A DNA stretch of 64,000 nt from Catonia carolina (lineage: Eukaryota > Arthropoda > Insecta > Hemiptera > Achilidae): contig JAQMRL010000016.1 of assembly GCA_035578175.1 (NCBI GenBank), positions 3,597,501 through 3,661,500 on the forward strand, given 5' to 3'. This document shows positions 11,251 to 20,819 of this stretch, piece by piece. The position numbers and the translations under genes were made by a program. Numbering within the stretch: the first letter of the stretch is position 1; each line of letters begins with the position of its first letter. The notes under the pieces are model-generated. The model had not been told where the DNA came from, did no database searches, and saw nothing but the letters and a program-made list of their open reading frames with translations.

Positions 11251-11404
11251 GTTAAACAATAAATACACAGTAACGCTGGCCTTCTCCAAACGTCACCGTT
11301 AATTACTACGCCACTCATTCACTCAAACAAATCTGTACTTTACTGTACAAATATCTGTACGCTAAATTTGTACAGAACTATTTTATTGTAGCCACTTTTC
11401 TTTT

Positions 11405-11779
11405 TTTGCGCCCTGGAGACTCCAGGAGGAGTATAGGATATGTCGTCAGATATAACACCTGAAATACATATAAGAATCACACAATGTAACACTACTATCA
11501 ACAAAGAAATTCTTGTACGCTACAAAAAGTTTCACCGATCAAGTAATTTTTCAGATTCCTCTTAAAGGAATTCAAATCCTCACAACATTTTAAAAATTGG
11601 GGTAATTTATTCATGAATTTTCTCCCTGTATAAGTAGGATTTTGTTCAAACAATTTTGTGGAGTGATTAGCCACACAATAATCATTCCTGTTTCTCGTGT
11701 TATGATTGTGAACATTGAAATTCTGCATAAAATTATTTTGCCTAACATACATAATCACCTCAAAAATGTAACTTAACAA
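11405..11779 (-). pseudogene. Non-LTR retrotransposon C-terminal fragment with 3' hairpin
   Basis: The minus frame at 11498-11779 contains NFNVHNHNTRNRNDYCVANH, then TKLFEQNPTYTGRKFMNKLP and FKRNLKNYLI. This is the terminal segment after the reverse transcriptase domain in several arthropod non-LTR families (H/NTR..YAGIKLYNSLP.. FKNKLKKYL). It ends SVQEFLC. Downstream (11405-11497) is a likely 3' UTR with the hairpin CCTGGAGACTCCAGG and a TTTCAGGTGTTATA block (complement). The same C-terminus and UTR recur at 32635-32985, and the UTR alone at 15066-15120. No catalytic domain is present. Clade (CR1/Daphne-like) uncertain. Confidence 0.6.
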
Positions 11780-11791
11780 AAAATGTAACCA

Positions 11792-11847
11792 TGGAACTAG
11801 CAGATCGAGTGCACATAATTTAACTTTCCACCTGCCTGTTAAGGCCA
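11792..11847 (-). repeat. Family R 5'-end fragment
   Basis: Matches the first ~55 bp of family R in complement (CAGATCGAGTGCACATAATT, then CCACCTGCCTGTTA). Confidence 0.6.
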
Positions 11848-12054
11848 GTACACAAATTAGGAATTTAAAAAAAAGTTAATAAAAAAATATCTCACGGGTA
11901 GACATCTACTCTTTAAATAATTACCTCACACAGTACAACATAGAAAGTTATTCTTGAGTGACCGAATAAGTAACTGAGCGAGTCAGTGAGGGCTCTTTTA
12001 CATTTATAATAAGCCTACAGATATAAAATAAATACATTGTAAAAATGTGCTGGT
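11848..12054. other. Unannotated stretch
   Basis: Nothing recognised. Confidence 0.4.
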
Positions 12055-12160
12055 ATTCTCTCTCTCTCTCTCTCTCTCACTCACTCACTCACTCTATCTC
12101 TCTCACTCACTCACTCACTCACTCACTCACTCACTCACTCACTCTCTCTCTCTCTCTGTT
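12055..12160. repeat. (TC)n / (ACTC)n microsatellite
   Basis: Compound pyrimidine repeat: TC units, then CACT units, then TC again. Confidence 0.95.
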
Positions 12161-12579
12161 CTCTGACCGCGCGCGTGCGTGTAAATGACCCGTCATAATG
12201 AATTTTTATAATACCCGCATGCTTAAAATGTTAAATATTTTCATAAAAATGTATGTAAAAATTTAATGACAATTTTTTTAAATATTTTTTATGTTAAATT
12301 GTATGTCCTAACAAAATGATGTTTTCGACTGTAGTTCGAGTAAATTTATACAACACTAATATCTGTCTTGATGTTCTTTTGTTTATTACAAAATAAAAAT
12401 GTTGTTTGTTTCCCCTTCCAACATTATACTATTTTATAATGATTTCTAAAAATTACGTATCATAATGTTTCAGAATTGATAGAGTAAACGTGTAAAATTC
12501 CTTTATCGTAAAAGTTATAACTGTGATATGTTGGCACACAACATCTTTTAAAAATCAGGACGTGTTAAAAACTCACAAA
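12161..12579. other. Unannotated AT-rich stretch
   Basis: No gene or family recognised. Confidence 0.4.
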
Positions 12580-12900
12580 CCCACCGGGTTGGTCTAGAGG
12601 TAAAGTTGTCGCCAAAATCAGTTGTTTAACAGCTGATTTTCGGAGACGAAGGTTTCGGGTTCAAATCCTAGTAAAGGTAGTTACTTTTATTCGGATTTGA
12701 GTGCTAGACAGTGGTTACCGGTGCACTTTGATGGTTGGGGTTCAATTAACATACTCTCTCAGGAATGGTCGGCCTGAGTCTGTACATAACTACACCTCAT
12801 TTACACGTCATACACATCATCCTCATCTCATTGGGTCATGGGGTTGCTTATTGTTCTGAATTGAACAGATTGCTACGTACACATATAGGGATTAAAAAAA
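12580..12900 (+). mobile_element. SINE-B copy, full length
   Basis: Plus strand: head CCCACCGGGTTGGTCTAGAG (box A), near-perfect palindrome (AAAATCAG T TGTTTAACAG form, one mismatch), box B GGTTCAAATCC, body ending ACATATAGGGATT and poly-A. Confidence 0.9.
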
Positions 12901-12942
12901 AACTCACAAGACTTTCTTGTACCAATGTAGATAATGAACATT

Positions 12943-13675
12943 ATAACCGACAAGCATGCCCCGTCGCGGCTTTGCACGCGAAAAACGGTGTAATCACTTT
13001 TTTTTACAAATATGTAGCAGAAAATATTAGAAAAATAGGCGAGATTCTCGTTGTTCCTCCGTTTCAGCAGTTCTTGCTTTTTGGAAGTTTTTTGCTTTTG
13101 AAGATTTTCTTCCTAGAGATGTTTTTTTTGATGACATTATTGAAAATTGAAAAAAAACAACCCGAAAAAAATTATTGTCAAAACGAAAAACTTAAATCTA
13201 CGTTGAATAAAATAAAAGTCAAAATAAAATATCAAAGCAATTGATCACTCACCAATTAAAAGAAAATTAAACAAATTAAAGAAACATGGAACTTTACTTT
13301 TATAAAATACTCAACAATACAAAATCGCATCTACGTAATAAAATAGGATAAAATTATCATGTGATGTTGTCACCAGCTGATCCTTAGCACCACCTCACTA
13401 TTTGCTAAATCATATGACTTTATTTATGACAAATCTTTATTTGAATCACACCAGCTGGTTTAAAAGCAGCAGATTATCTAACCTCATAAAAGGCTTCATG
13501 TAGGACTTAAACATTATTTTCAACTCTTTAGGGCTAACTTTTTAAGGGTTTCAATAGCCTAAAATCTGCACCGGCATCATACATAAAAACTACATAAAAA
13601 AATACGTTCTACATAAAAAACTGTATAAAAATTGGTTCAGTAATTTAGGAGATAAAGGGGAACACACACACACAC
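12943..13675 (+). mobile_element. Family K element
   Basis: Begins near AAGCATGCCCCGTCGCGGCT with TTTGCACGCG and ends with TTGGTTCAGTAATTTAGGAG then ACACAC. This is the common insect pattern of a short CGCGGCTTCGC-type start and a GGTTCAGTAGTTT..AACAAACA-type end, which I associate with non-autonomous Helitron-like or MITE repeats. The 84-codon frame at about 12900-13244 is AT-rich and unconvincing. Confidence 0.45.
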
Positions 13676-13708
13676 ACACACATTGAATTATATATATATA
13701 TATATATA
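13676..13708. repeat. (CA)n/(TA)n microsatellite at mariner target
   Basis: A CACACA run then (TA)n directly abuts the mariner-like element, in line with insertion at TA. Confidence 0.9.
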
Positions 13709-15064
13709 GGTTGATTCAAAAAGAGCGCCGGTTTTGATATATCAAATTAAGATTTATTTTATTGAAAAACTGAAAATAAATACATCAACAAGTTCATCTT
13801 ACCTTCCGATTTCATGTATGAAAAATGATGTCATGCATGTGTCCTCCTCTACTGCGCTGGCACGCATCAACTCTGTCCATGAAATTGGATATTACTGCAC
13901 GACAAGTTTCGACTTCCATTTGCCCGATAACCCGTCGAATTTCCTCCTTCAAGTCATTGATGTTTCGGGGTTTATTGGCATACACCAATGACTTCAGATG
14001 ACCCCAAAGATGAAAGTCACAAGGCGTCAAGTCACACGACCTTGGTGGCCATTGATGGTCGGAATTACGAGAAATGATGTGATCCTGGAACCGTTCACGG
14101 AGCAACAACATTGTTTCTCGTGCAGCGTGACAGGTGGCACCATCCTGCTGAAACCACAACTCGTCAATGTCCATTTCATCCAAATGACGCCACAAAAACT
14201 CCCTAATCATCGTACGGTATCGGTCTCCATTTACTGTCACGGCTTGTCCTTCTTGATTTTCAAAAAAGTAAGGGCCGATGACACCGCCCGACCAAAAGCC
14301 GCACCAAACTGTCACTCGCTGTGCATACATTTCCTTTTCATTAACCACGCGAGGGTTTTCTAAACCCCACATACGGCAGTTCTGTTTATTAACAAAACCG
14401 TTTAAGTGGAAGTGCGCCTCATCACTGAAAATGATTTTGTTTGCGAAGGTGTCATCATCCTGCCGTTTTCTCAATACCCAGTCAACAAGCTGTCGTCTCT
14501 TCTGGTGGTCTGCCACTTTCAAATGTTGCGTCAACTGAATTTTATACGGGTGATATTGGAGATCGTACCGAAGAATTATCCGTACAGAAGAACACCGTAA
14601 ACCCAATTTTTGAGAACGGCGACGTATTGATTTTGCTGGGCTAACAGCCACATTGTCACGAACCAACGCAACGTTCTGCTCAGTTCGGCCAGAACGACGA
14701 CGTCCAGAACTTTTAAGGTCGACCGTTGAACCCGTCTCAAAAAACTTTTTCATGAGCCTGCGAACTGTTGATTCATTCGGTGCTTCATTACGTCCTAGAG
14801 TACCGCGAAGTCGCCTGATAGTAGCCGCATAACTCTCTCCACTCTGGTAAAATGTTTTGACGATTAACACTCGTTGTGCAATTGTAAACTTCTCCATGGT
14901 TAGACACAGACTGCGAGAGTACTACACTGCGAACAAGAGAAACTACAACTGAATCGTCAATCGGAATGTTCTCCGAAATAGAAATGCGGTCTAACAATGT
15001 TGCCAACCGATAAACAAAAATTTACCAGCCGTTTAAAAACCGGCGCTCTTTTTGAATCACCCGT
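13707..15064 (-). mobile_element. Complete mariner-like (DD41D) transposon
   Basis: About 1.36 kb. The inverted termini share GATTCAAAAAGAGCGCCGG (left, from about 13713) and its complement (right, ending about 15058). The outermost bases are GGTTGATTC at the left and complement GGGTGATTC at the right, one mismatch. TA lies at both edges: left in a (TA)n run, right GTTA. A single uninterrupted transposase gene fills the minus strand. It lands next to a non-LTR 3' UTR (TTTCAGGTGTTATAAC) present elsewhere at 11470 and 32920. A deleted sister copy is at 56729-57667. Possibly autonomous. Confidence 0.88.
13812..14897 (-). CDS. Mariner-like transposase, intact, DD41D
   Basis: 361 aa, full length for a Tc1/mariner transposase. 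It would act in the nucleus to bind the element's terminal inverted repeats, cut the element out and insert it at TA. Residues 1-60 form a helix-turn-helix (AATIRRLRGTLGRNEAPNES, then TVRRLMKKFFETGS). A second one lies at about 90-112 (SIRRRSQKLGLRCSSVRIIL). The catalytic triad is visible: D159 in FSDEAHFHLNG, D252 in WFQQDGATCHAA and D294 in CDLTPCDFHLWG. Forty-one residues separate the last two, so DD41D, the spacing I recall for the rosa group rather than mariner DD34D. The start ATG at 14897 lies about 165 nt inside the right end, and the same start is conserved in the 56.9-kb copy. No stop, frameshift or missing catalytic residue is seen. Activity is not proven. Confidence 0.92.
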   Translation of the reverse strand: MEKFTIAQRVLIVKTFYQSGESYAATIRRLRGTLGRNEAPNESTVRRLMKKFFETGSTVDLKSSGRRRSGRTEQNVALVRDNVAVSPAKSIRRRSQKLGLRCSSVRIILRYDLQYHPYKIQLTQHLKVADHQKRRQLVDWVLRKRQDDDTFANKIIFSDEAHFHLNGFVNKQNCRMWGLENPRVVNEKEMYAQRVTVWCGFWSGGVIGPYFFENQEGQAVTVNGDRYRTMIREFLWRHLDEMDIDELWFQQDGATCHAARETMLLLRERFQDHIISRNSDHQWPPRSCDLTPCDFHLWGHLKSLVYANKPRNINDLKEEIRRVIGQMEVETCRAVISNFMDRVDACQRSRGGHMHDIIFHT

Positions 15065-15407
15065 TATTTCAGGTGTTATAACTGACATGTCCTAAACCTG
15101 GAGTCTCCAGGACGCAAAAACCCTACACTATCTTGTACAGCATAAAAAATTTAGTAAACGTGGCGATTTAAAAAAAATCCTAGGACCAGTTTTTGAGAAA
15201 ATCGCAAAAAAGTGAAAAATTACACAAATAAACTACTACTTCTGGTTGACTGATTTTGATGAAAATGTTCGTGTCGGGTCCGGCCGTAGTGTATAACTTA
15301 AGTTTCAAGGTTCCTGGTTCAAATCCTAGTAAAGATAGTTACTTTTATACGGATTTGAATACTAGATAGTGGTTGCCAGTGTACTTTGATGGTTGGGGTT
15401 CAATTAA
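15065..15407. repeat. Chimeric repeat, copy 1
   Basis: Three pieces joined: non-LTR 3' UTR (TTTCAGGTGTTATAACTGAC, CCTGGAGTCTCCAGG hairpin, to about 15120); ACT-family middle in minus orientation (about 15121-15308, TTTTTGAGAAAATCGCAAAA and onward to AACTTAAGTTTCAAG); and SINE-B from box B onward (GGTTCCTGGTTCAAATCCTA to GGGGTTCAATTAA). Copy 2 at 32925-33410 has the same three pieces with the same junctions. Confidence 0.85.
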
Positions 15408-15684
15408 AATTAAATGAAATTACTATAGAAAATAACAGTTTCTGTCATAGTTTAAAGATAAACCTTTTTAAAATTTACCACCAGCCATGATTCGCGTCGT
15501 CTCATTAAAGGGATTTTTACATTATTTATTAAACCCCAATCCCGAACTAACCTAGGCTTAAGTGTTGCTATTGTAAAAATCCCGTTCATTAGATGAAGCG
15601 TCGCACGGCTGATGATAATTTTTAAAAAGGCTTACCTTTGACATTTGGCAAATACCATCAGTGATTTCTGTATCTACTCTTTAA

Positions 15685-16801
15685 AAGGGGAGACTGTATG
15701 ATAATTTTGACTGAAAATTTTGATTTTCGGTTTTTTATGGTTTTTAATAGTTTAGACCTAGACATACCACAAAAACATTAAATTACGACGAAAAAATTAT
15801 TTTAATGAAAAAAATTTAAGTTTATCCTAAAAAATTAACATGTCGCCAAGAACAATAATATTTTTCATAATTTTCTATTACTTATTTTAGTGTAAAAAGA
15901 AATTAAGTTTTTTTTTAAATATCTGCTTCACTATTTTTAATATTCTTCACTGTTGGTGCAGCTTTCTAAACAACTGTAGATGGGAAATTGAACTTGTTTG
16001 TGTACATTTTGTTTTTCATTTGTGCCTTTTACCGTAAATTTAGATTTTTAACACTTACGTACGATTATCTCGGAAACTATTTAACCTACCTGGCTGAATT
16101 TTTTACCAGCTAACTATCATGTACATACACATTCACCTGCCCATAACAGGCAGGTGGAGTGTCAAATTATTTACACTCAATCTGTTAGTTGCAGGGCTAA
16201 AATAAATAGTTCTGTTTCTTATCACATGGTCAGCCAATTAAATGACTGAATCATTTAAGAACAGAAGAGGTAGAGGTGTAAAAGACACTAATCAGAGTTA
16301 TCTCCTCTGAAAGTAATGGATTTCATTATACAGCCAGACCCTGTGGTGAATGAAGTGAAGGTGTCATTTGCAGAGTGGAAAATATGTGCTTTTCAGAGGG
16401 CCCGGCATGCTGATAAGCATACTTTTCCACTCAGTGAGGAAGGCAATGGTAAACCACCTCACTCCTCGATTTACTTAGTAAAACCTCTACAGGTTCAAAC
16501 CAGCCTTTTGGCTGATGACCTAAACAACAACACATTCACCGACATTGTTTTTACTTCCTCGAAAAATTAGTAATATGCAGAAAACGTAGAAAAAATTTGT
16601 AAAAATATGTTATTCGTTACTCTTTTAAAAACTTTATGGTCCAACAGATTAAATTGAAAAAAATATCAGTAGCTAAAACCACCCTACAACTATAACTATA
16701 AGTGTGTTAAGTTTCATTTTCGTATCTTTCACCAATCCTATGAAAAATGTACCTAAGAATAGCAAATTTAAAATTGGCGGGATACAAAGTACAGTCTCCT
16801 T
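15685..16801 (+). mobile_element. Family E TTAA element containing family R
   Basis: Flanked by TTAA at 15681-15684 and 16802-16805. Left end AAGGGGAGACTGTA; right end TACAGTCTCCTT. Removing E and one TTAA restores CTACTCTTTAAGAGGAAT, which is exactly the uninterrupted J sequence at about 45173-45183. Without the R insert E is about 723 bp. Non-coding. The TTAA target points to a piggyBac-type machinery in trans, though the ends do not look like classic piggyBac CCC ends. Confidence 0.8.
16138..16531 (+). mobile_element. Family R retroposon with 11-bp target duplication
   Basis: Best-preserved R copy: CCCATAACAGGCAGGTGGAG to GATGACCTAAACAACAAC. The repeat ACACATTCACC flanks it on both sides, and the homologous family E copy at about 40465 has a single GCACATTCACC and no R, so the empty site confirms the insertion. 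An 84-codon frame inside (16316-16570) is not conserved as protein. Confidence 0.88.
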
Positions 16802-16954
16802 TTAAGAGGAATCGCATGACACTATTTTTGTCTCCAAATTCCGACTTTGATTTCTTGACTTTCCGTTTTGGGCCACTTCCGGTCAAAACCGGAACTTCAA
16901 ACCCAATTCAGGCCCACAAACATTTTGTGTAGATTACGAATCCTAAAACTGTTG

Positions 16955-17250
16955 TTCAAAATCAGCTGTTTAACAGCTGATTTTCGGAGACGAAGGTTCC
17001 TGGTTCAAATCCTAGTAAAGGTAGTTACTTTTATACAGATTTGAATACTAGACAGTGGTTACCGGTGTACTTTGATGGTTGGGGTTCAATTAACCATACT
17101 CTCTCAGGAGTGGTCGACCTAAGTCTGTACAAGACTACACCTCATTTAGACGTCATACACATCATTCTAATCTCATTGGGTCATGGGGTTGCTTATTGTT
17201 CTGAATTGAACAGATTGTAACGTACACACATTAGGGATTACAAAAAAAAA
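16955..17250 (+). mobile_element. SINE-B, 5' truncated
   Basis: Begins within the palindrome (AAAATCAGCTG), so box A is lost. Box B, body and the ATTAGGGATTACAAAA tail are present. Confidence 0.88.
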
Positions 17251-17345
17251 ACTGTTGTTGGTATCTCTTGTAGTTTGTGACATCTGGGTGTGACGAAGGA
17301 CAGACGGACAAGGAAAATGATAGTTAACAATTTTAAAAATTTCTC

Positions 17346-17574
17346 CTAATCATTGGTTGTTAGAAATTCCGTACCATTTGCCGTGATATTAATTCATGAG
17401 TTGTGTGTATTAGGTAACTGGCACGTGTAATTATGCCTAAATAATTCTTAGGCCTGTTAATTAGCATTTTAAATATTTCAGAGGTCGGCATAATTTATTT
17501 CATTTTCTCTTTCAAACACACTCCTACTGTGTTGGTCAGCAAAAAAATATCTTCGTTGATCAGCACTATTTTTT
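17346..17574. other. Unannotated stretch
   Basis: No recognised feature. Confidence 0.35.
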
Positions 17575-18240
17575 ACTTTCTCTTGCCTATATGAATATAT
17601 AGGAAGGAAAGTATTGTTTTCATGTCGATTTTAAGAAATCGAGTTTTCACCGGATCTATACGTTTTCAGACCCCCTGAACCCACACAAACATGTTTTTAG
17701 CGATTGGTCTGTGTGTGTGTCTGTGTGTCTGTGTGTCCGTGTGTCTCTCTGTGTGTGTGTGTGTGGGTGTGTGTGTGTGGGTGTGTGTGTGTGTGTTACA
17801 AAATATCTCAAGAACGGAACATTGTACGAACTTGAAACTTGAAACTTAAGTTACATACCACTACCGGACCCGACACGAACATTTTCATCAAAATCGGTCT
17901 ACCGGAAGTAGTAGTTTATTCGTGTAATTTTTCACTTTTTTGCGATTTTCTCAAAAACTGGTCCTACGATTTTTTTAAAAATCGCCTTGTTTACTAAACT
18001 TTTTATTCTCTACAAGATAGGGTAGGCGCCATGTTTCCTGAAATTCTGGGTAAGGCTGTTTTCACGTAAAAACATTTTCTTTTTAAGATTGCGGCTTTAG
18101 TATGCATTTTAGCGCAAAACGTTATATAATAAAAGTTGTAGAGAATGTAAAATTCTACAACTTTTATTTCAAACATTTTTTTGTATAACGCTTAGTTTAG
18201 CGGTAATTCGGGTTTCTCTACTTACTCACAGTTTTTCAAT
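17575..18240 (+). mobile_element. ACT-family element, 3' truncated
   Basis: Starts ACTTTCTCTTGCC, with a TG tract interrupted by TC and GG variants (17710-17796) that is much less pure than in other copies. It continues to TTTAGCGGTAATTCGG and then breaks off against the TTAA element at 18241. Confidence 0.8.
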
Positions 18241-18416
18241 TTAATCCTTTCAGTAACGACGTCCGTAAAACAGAACGTCGATATATTTTACGTAGTTATA
18301 AAATCCAATTTACCGGACGTCCGTAAGTTATCCATAAAGTGCCAACGGCCGAACAACCGAAAATTTACAAAAAAAAACTTTTAAACAAAAATTAATGGAA
18401 TAATGTATTTTGAAAC

Positions 18417-18775
18417 CGCTTCCGTGGCGTAGTGACTAGCGCGCTACCCTACAAAGCTAAAGGTTCCGGGTTCAATACCAGGCTAGGGTTTAGAAATTTT
18501 AAAACCCCCGTTAAGGTACCAAAAACCTCAAAAGTTGCTAGCCGGCCGCGTTGGCGATGTTGGTAACGTGCTCGCCTCTCATCACGCGGTCTTGGGTTCG
18601 AATCCCACTCGGGCATGGCATTTTTTCATACGTTACAAAAAATTAATTTCATCCTTCACCGTCTGCATTAGCAGCAATTTGCAAAACAGTCGGACGTTAA
18701 ACCAAAAAAAAAAAAAAAGTTGCTAACGACTAAGCTGTCGATGCGACTTTAAATAAACTAAAAAAAATGTTTTGA
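18417..18775 (+). mobile_element. SINE-D split by SINE-A
   Basis: Head CGCTTCCGTGGCGTAGTGAC (box A) and GGTTCCGGGTTCAATACC (box B), interrupted at 18541 by SINE-A and resumed at 18719 with the tail GTTGCTAACGACTAAGCTGT and GACTTTAAATAAA. Confidence 0.82.
18541..18718 (+). mobile_element. SINE-A nested in SINE-D
   Basis: GCCGGCCGCGTTGGCGATG to GTCGGACGTTAAACC and poly-A. GTTGCTA flanks both sides (ending 18540 and starting about 18718), a clear target duplication. This gives a three-level nest: TTAA element, SINE-D, SINE-A. Confidence 0.9.
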
Positions 18776-19029
18776 ATAATTTTTGTGTTAGAACGATTTT
18801 TGTTTTTATGAACTTAATAAAAATTAGTTTTTAACAGGAAATTTTATTTTTCTGTAACGTTGAAATTTTGGTCGGTAATGGCAGGCTTCCGCCTGCAAGT
18901 TTTCGAAATAAGGGCTGGCACTTTTTGTACACCCTTATTCAAATTAAATGGCACTTTAGATAAAACTTTTAATTAATGTTTTGGCACTGAAAGGGTTAAT
19001 CTGTGAACCCATAAAATTAAAAACAAGTT

Positions 19030-20530
19030 ACCGAATAACAAAATATTTACAAATTTCTTTATACGTTTTTTGCATATTAGTAGACTAATTGTTGGAGCTT
19101 CTGAGGAAGTCATTAAAATGACTTCAGCTAGCTAGGTTTAATGGGTTCCTACAAAAATGTAGCCTACCTAAATTTTAAAATCTAAATTTACGGTAACAGC
19201 CAAAAAACAAAAATCTGGTGTGAAACACTCACACAACTTTCTCTTGCCAATGCAAATAATTAACAATAAACCTAACATTAGTATTAAAACATTAGAAATG
19301 AACAAAAACTAACCTCAAAAACATAACCTTATTTTAATCATGAGTGGAAGACGCAAAATGAAAATCGAACTCAATTTGGCTTAAAAAAAACGGAAAATCA
19401 CTATTTCACGCTAAACTAGGCTCTGTAGAGAAAAATTCTCTAAACAAAAGTTGTAGATCTTTTAATTTTCTATAACTTTTATAATATACACTTTTGTCGT
19501 AAAATGCATACTAAGACCGAAATGTTAAAAAAATCGATTTTTCTCACGTTTTCGTGAGAAAAAAACAGAAAATCGCAAATTACCGCTAAACTAAGCGTTA
19601 TACAAAAAAATGTTTGAAACATAAGTTGTAGGTTTTTAAATTCTCTACAACTTTTATTATATAAGTTTTTGCGCTAAAATTTATATTAAAGCCGTAATCT
19701 TAAAAAAACAACGTTTTTACGTGAAAAGAGCCTCACCGAGAATTTCAGCAGACATGGCGCCTACCCTATCTTGTAGAGAATAAAAAATTGAGTAAAATAG
19801 GCGATTTTAAAAAAAATCGTAGGACCAGTTTTTGAGAAAATCGCAAAAAAGTGAAAAATTATACGAATAAACTACTACTTCCGGTTGACCGATTTTGATG
19901 AAAATGTTCGTGTCGCGTCCGGTAGTGGTATGTAACTTAAGTTTCAAGTTTCAAGTTCGTACGATGTTCCGTTCTTGAGATATTCTGTTCACACACACAC
20001 ACACACAGACACACAGACACACACACAGACACACAGACACACACACAGACCAATCGCTAAAAACATGTTTTTTGGATTCAGGGGGTCTGAGAACGTATAG
20101 ATCCGGTGAAAACTCGATTTCTTAAAATCGACATGAAAACAATACTTTCCTTCCTATATATTCATATAGGCAAGAGAAAGTAAAAAGGAACTAATCAAAA
20201 AGAAAATGTACACAAACAAGTAAATTTCCCATCAACAGTTGGTTAGAAAGCTGTACCAACAGCTGAGAATATGAAAACCAGTAACGCAGACGTTTAAAAA
20301 AAACTGAAATTCCCTTTGCTCTAAAACGATTGGTATAAAATTACGAAAAATATTGGTTCTTAGTGAAATGATCATTTTCCTGGATATGCCTGCTAAAATC
20401 TTAATTTTTTCATTAAAATAATTTTCGACGTAATTTAATGTTTTTCTCGTAAATATAAGTCTGAACTATTGAAAAACATTAAAAAACCGAAAATTGAAAT
20501 TTTCAGTGAAACCCATCATACAGTCTAACC
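19030..20530 (-). mobile_element. Family E copy split by an ACT element
   Basis: Minus-strand E: TTGGAGCTTCTGAGGAAGTC on the left; after the ACT insert GTACACAAACAAGTAAATTT, CCCATCAACAGTTGGTTAG and ATCATACAGTCTAACC followed by TTAA. The E 3' end is missing at the left next to the TTAA element. Confidence 0.7.
19213..20181 (-). mobile_element. ACT-family element, full length, inside family E
   Basis: Minus orientation: TCTGGTGTGAAACACTCACA hairpin, ACTTTCTCTTGCC, body, (CA)n with CAGA interruptions (19990-20050), GGGTTCAGGGGGTCTG-like text and GGCAAGAGAAAGT. Compared with intact E, the insertion added only AAAAA on one side, so the apparent target duplication is the A-run itself. Confidence 0.85.
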
Positions 20531-20576
20531 TTAATAGTAGGACTGATAAATTCGCTTTTACAACTTTGATTTGCTT

Positions 20577-20819
20577 TTACGGCTTCATTGGACAACTTGA
20601 ATCAAATTTTAAAATCCTACTTGGTTGTGTTTTTGGATTCTTACGTTTGTCCCAATAATTCTTAATATTTTTGAATCTGATCTGTCTGATTTTATCTGTA
20701 CAAATAATTGAGGACGGAGCTCGAGTTGTTTCGACGAATCTTGTGTCTTTATCATTAAGCAACTTAAGCTGTTCAGATTTTTCTAAAAGATCTTGTTGTG
20801 CAATGTTAAGTTGTTGCAT
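20577..20819 (-). CDS. Unrecognised 80-codon frame
   Basis: A minus-strand frame, MQQLNIAQQDLLEKSEQLKL then LNDKDTRFVE. It has a hydrophilic, leucine-rich N-terminal part that could be a short helix, then KIRQIRFKNIKNYWDKRKN. It is less repetitive than its surroundings and not part of any family found here. I do not recognise the protein. It could be a retroelement gag fragment, an exon of a host gene, or chance. No splice partner or promoter is evident. Confidence 0.2.
   Translation of the reverse strand: MQQLNIAQQDLLEKSEQLKLLNDKDTRFVETTRAPSSIICTDKIRQIRFKNIKNYWDKRKNPKTQPSRILKFDSSCPMKP

Larger units (their letters stand above)
15488..17345 (+). repeat. Family J repeat, host of nested insertions
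   Basis: J text: ATGATTCGCGTCGTCTCATT, GTGATTTCTGTATCTACTCT, then after family E, CTTGACTTTCCGTTTTGGGC, CTTCCGGTCAAAACCGGAAC and AACCCAATTCAGGCCCAC. After a SINE-B it resumes at GTTGTTGGTATCTCTTGTAG, then ACATCTGGGTGTGACG. Family E (15685-16801) and SINE-B (16955-17250) are insertions. Other J copies: 45055-45860, 53860-57735, 63880-64000. Non-coding, class unknown. Confidence 0.7.
18241..18999. mobile_element. piggyBac-like TTAA element carrying SINE-D and SINE-A
   Basis: TTAA at 18241-18244 and 18996-18999. Inverted ends TCCTTTCAGTAAC (left) and CCCTTTCAGTGCC (complement of right), as in piggyBac-type CCCTTT ends. Interior text GACGTCCGTAAAAC and TTTACCGGACGTCCG. It carries a SINE-D from 18417; a second copy at 51900-53274 carries SINE-D at the identical junction (GGAATAATGTATTTTGAAA then CCTCCGTGGC-like text). 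No transposase; a non-autonomous derivative. Confidence 0.78.

Noticed and set aside
13998..14644. Plus-strand frames of 64-121 codons
   Set aside because: Antisense shadows of the intact mariner-like transposase.
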